Both the position numbers and the translations under genes were made by a program. The notes beneath the pieces were generated by a model, which was not told the DNA's origin, ran no database searches, and worked only from the letters and a program-made list of their open reading frames with translations. A stretch of 25,144 nucleotides of DNA from NCBI GenBank assembly GCA_964629975.1, contig CAZVUN010000031.1:1-25144 (forward strand), in the 5' to 3' direction. This DNA comes from G020354085 sp964629975 (GTDB taxonomy: Bacteria; Pseudomonadota; Gammaproteobacteria; Acidiferrobacterales; Sulfurifustaceae). The first letter of the stretch is position 1. Every line of letters begins with the position of its first letter. Positions 23,771 through 25,144 of this stretch are shown piece after piece.

Positions 23771-24259
23771 ATGATGCGACCAATTGTCGGCGTGGTGATG
23801 GGCAGCAACAGCGACTGGAAGGTGATGCGCCACGCCGTGGCGATGCTCGAGCACTTCGGCGTGCCGCACGAGGCGCTGGTGGTGTCGGCGCATCGCACGC
23901 CCGATCGCCTCTACCAGTATGCGGAAACCGCCGCCGGCCGCGGGCTCGCCTGCATCATCGCCGGGGCCGGCGGTGCCGCGCACCTGCCGGGCATGCTGGC
24001 GGCCAAGACCACGGTGCCGATCCTCGGCGTGCCGGTCACCTCGCGGGCGCTCAAGGGCCTGGATTCGCTGCTGTCGATCGTGCAGATGCCGAAGGGCATT
24101 CCGGTCGCCACCTTCGCCATCGGCGAGGCCGGCGCCGCCAATGCCGGCCTGTTCGCGGTGGCACTGCTCGCCACGCGCGATGCAAGACTGGCCAGGAAGC
24201 TCAGTGTCTTTCGGCGCCGCCAGACCGCCAAGGTCCGGGCGATGAAGCTGCCGGGATGA
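23771..24259 (+). CDS. purE: N5-carboxyaminoimidazole ribonucleotide mutase (PurE, class I)
   Basis: Converts N5-CAIR to CAIR. 162 residues (161 from the second ATG). Motifs: GVVMGSNSDW (7-16), VSAHRTPDRL with the catalytic His41, and IAGAGGAAHLPGM, followed by GVPVTSRALKGLDSLLSIVQMP, the substrate-binding segment of the octameric class I enzyme that works with PurK. GAGGAG (23760-23765) is a good ribosome binding site; it is partly embedded in the perfect palindrome CCTCGCGCGAGG (23752-23763). The stop overlaps the purK ATG (ATGA at 24256-24259), so the two pathway partners are translationally coupled. Confidence 0.97.
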   Translation: MMRPIVGVVMGSNSDWKVMRHAVAMLEHFGVPHEALVVSAHRTPDRLYQYAETAAGRGLACIIAGAGGAAHLPGMLAAKTTVPILGVPVTSRALKGLDSLLSIVQMPKGIPVATFAIGEAGAANAGLFAVALLATRDARLARKLSVFRRRQTAKVRAMKLPG

Positions 24260-25144
24260 TTCTCCCCGGCGCCACGCTCGGCATGCTCGGCGGCGGGCAG
24301 CTCGGGCGCATGTTCACGGTCGCGGCGCGCACCCTGGGCTACGAGGTGATCGTGCTCGACCCCGACACCGACAGCCCGGCCGGCAGGCTCGCCACCGACC
24401 ACGTGTGCGCCGACTACCACGACACCGCCGCGCTCGAATACCTCGCCAAGACCTGTGCCGCGGTGTCGACCGAGTTCGAAAACGTACCGGCCGCCGCGCT
24501 CGAGTGGCTGGCCGGCCGCTGCGTGGTGCGCCCCGGCGCCAAGGCGGTGGCCATCACCCAGGACCGCATCCACGAAAAGGGCTTTCTGCGCGACAGCGGT
24601 TTTCCGACCGTCCCCTTCGCCGTGGTGCGCAGCGAGGCCGACCTCGCCGGCGCGCTCGCCCATACCGGCACGCCAGCCGTGCTCAAGGTCAGCCGTTTCG
24701 GCTATGACGGCAAGGGCCAGGCGATTGTGACCAGTGTCGAGGAGACGCGCGCGGCGTGGGCGGACATGCGGCGTGAGCCGTGCGTGCTCGAGCGGCGCGT
24801 GTCCCTCGATACCGAGGTGTCGGTGGTGCTCGCGCGCGGCGCCGACGGGGCGGTGGCCGCCTATCCCGTCGGCGAGAACAGCCATGTCGGCGGCATCCTC
24901 GACACCACCGTGGTGCCGGCGCGCGTGGCGGCGGAACTCGCCCAGCAGGCGCTCGCGATGGCGAGCGCGATCGCGATGCGCCTCGACTATGTCGGCGTCC
25001 TGGCGGTCGAGTTCTTCGTCACGGCCGGGCGGTTGCTGGTCAATGAGATCGCGCCGCGCCCGCACAACAGCGGTCACTACACCCTCGATGCCTGCGTCAC
25101 CGACCAGTTCGAGCAGCAGGTGCGCGCGCTCTGCGGCCTGCCGC
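24256..25144 (+). CDS. purK: N5-carboxyaminoimidazole ribonucleotide synthase (PurK), cut by window end
   Basis: ATP-grasp enzyme that carboxylates AIR with bicarbonate and ATP to give the PurE substrate. The first 296 residues are in the window; the family is usually about 350-390, so the C-terminal end lies beyond. Visible motifs: LGGGQLGRM (11-19), STEFENVP (71-78), the ATP-grasp loop KVSRFGYDGKGQ (144-155), VGVLAVEFFV, and NEIAPRPHNSGHYT, the metal/phosphate-binding end of the ATP-grasp fold. The ATG overlaps the purE stop by ATGA. Confidence 0.96.
   Translation, partial: MILPGATLGMLGGGQLGRMFTVAARTLGYEVIVLDPDTDSPAGRLATDHVCADYHDTAALEYLAKTCAAVSTEFENVPAAALEWLAGRCVVRPGAKAVAITQDRIHEKGFLRDSGFPTVPFAVVRSEADLAGALAHTGTPAVLKVSRFGYDGKGQAIVTSVEETRAAWADMRREPCVLERRVSLDTEVSVVLARGADGAVAAYPVGENSHVGGILDTTVVPARVAAELAQQALAMASAIAMRLDYVGVLAVEFFVTAGRLLVNEIAPRPHNSGHYTLDACVTDQFEQQVRALCGLP

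Overview
The window is about 25 kb of GC-rich (roughly two-thirds G+C) proteobacterial chromosome. The high GC3, the TANAAT-type -10 boxes (TACAAT, TAGAAT), the long-form PurC, the DUF3683 flavin/Fe-S dehydrogenase and the BarA-like kinase suggest a beta- or gammaproteobacterium. I cannot name the genus. Seventeen protein genes are supported, one of them cut by the right edge. There are no rRNA, tRNA, CRISPR or insertion-sequence features that I can see.

Left module (167-7632, + strand) is signalling: a cytoplasmic multi-PAS HisKA_2-type histidine kinase, an ANTAR (RNA-binding) response regulator, a globin-coupled PAS-PAS-GGDEF-EAL c-di-GMP enzyme behind a structured leader, and a SpoIIE-type PP2C phosphatase whose N-terminal receiver domain has lost every catalytic residue. 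Next comes an iron/oxidative-stress group (7764-9748, +): a rubredoxin-less rubrerythrin, a DUF3501 protein, a DUF2061 membrane protein and a Dps ferritin. It converges on a 1289-residue DUF3683/FAD-oxidase/Fe-S/CCG fusion (9805-13674, -). A strong hairpin lies between the two.

The glutamate racemase gene murI (13845-14705, +) carries an 18-codon in-frame insertion with a palindromic core, flanked by TCGGCG direct repeats. Converging on it is the right signalling module (21628 down to 14713, - strand): a CRP-family regulator, a TonB-dependent receptor, a periplasmic ABC-type binding protein with no permease, a BarA-like membrane kinase, a single-domain response regulator and a receiver-linked class III nucleotide cyclase. 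The last three overlap by ATGA. The arrangement suggests an outer-membrane-to-cyclic-nucleotide relay in which the cyclase product could feed back on the CRP protein encoded at the head of the cluster. This is the most interesting unit in the window. A near-consensus CRP operator (GTGA-N6-TCAC) lies upstream of a small exported protein gene beside the crp-like gene.

The right end (22852 onward, +) is a purine biosynthesis operon purC-purE-purK. PurK is truncated by the window edge.
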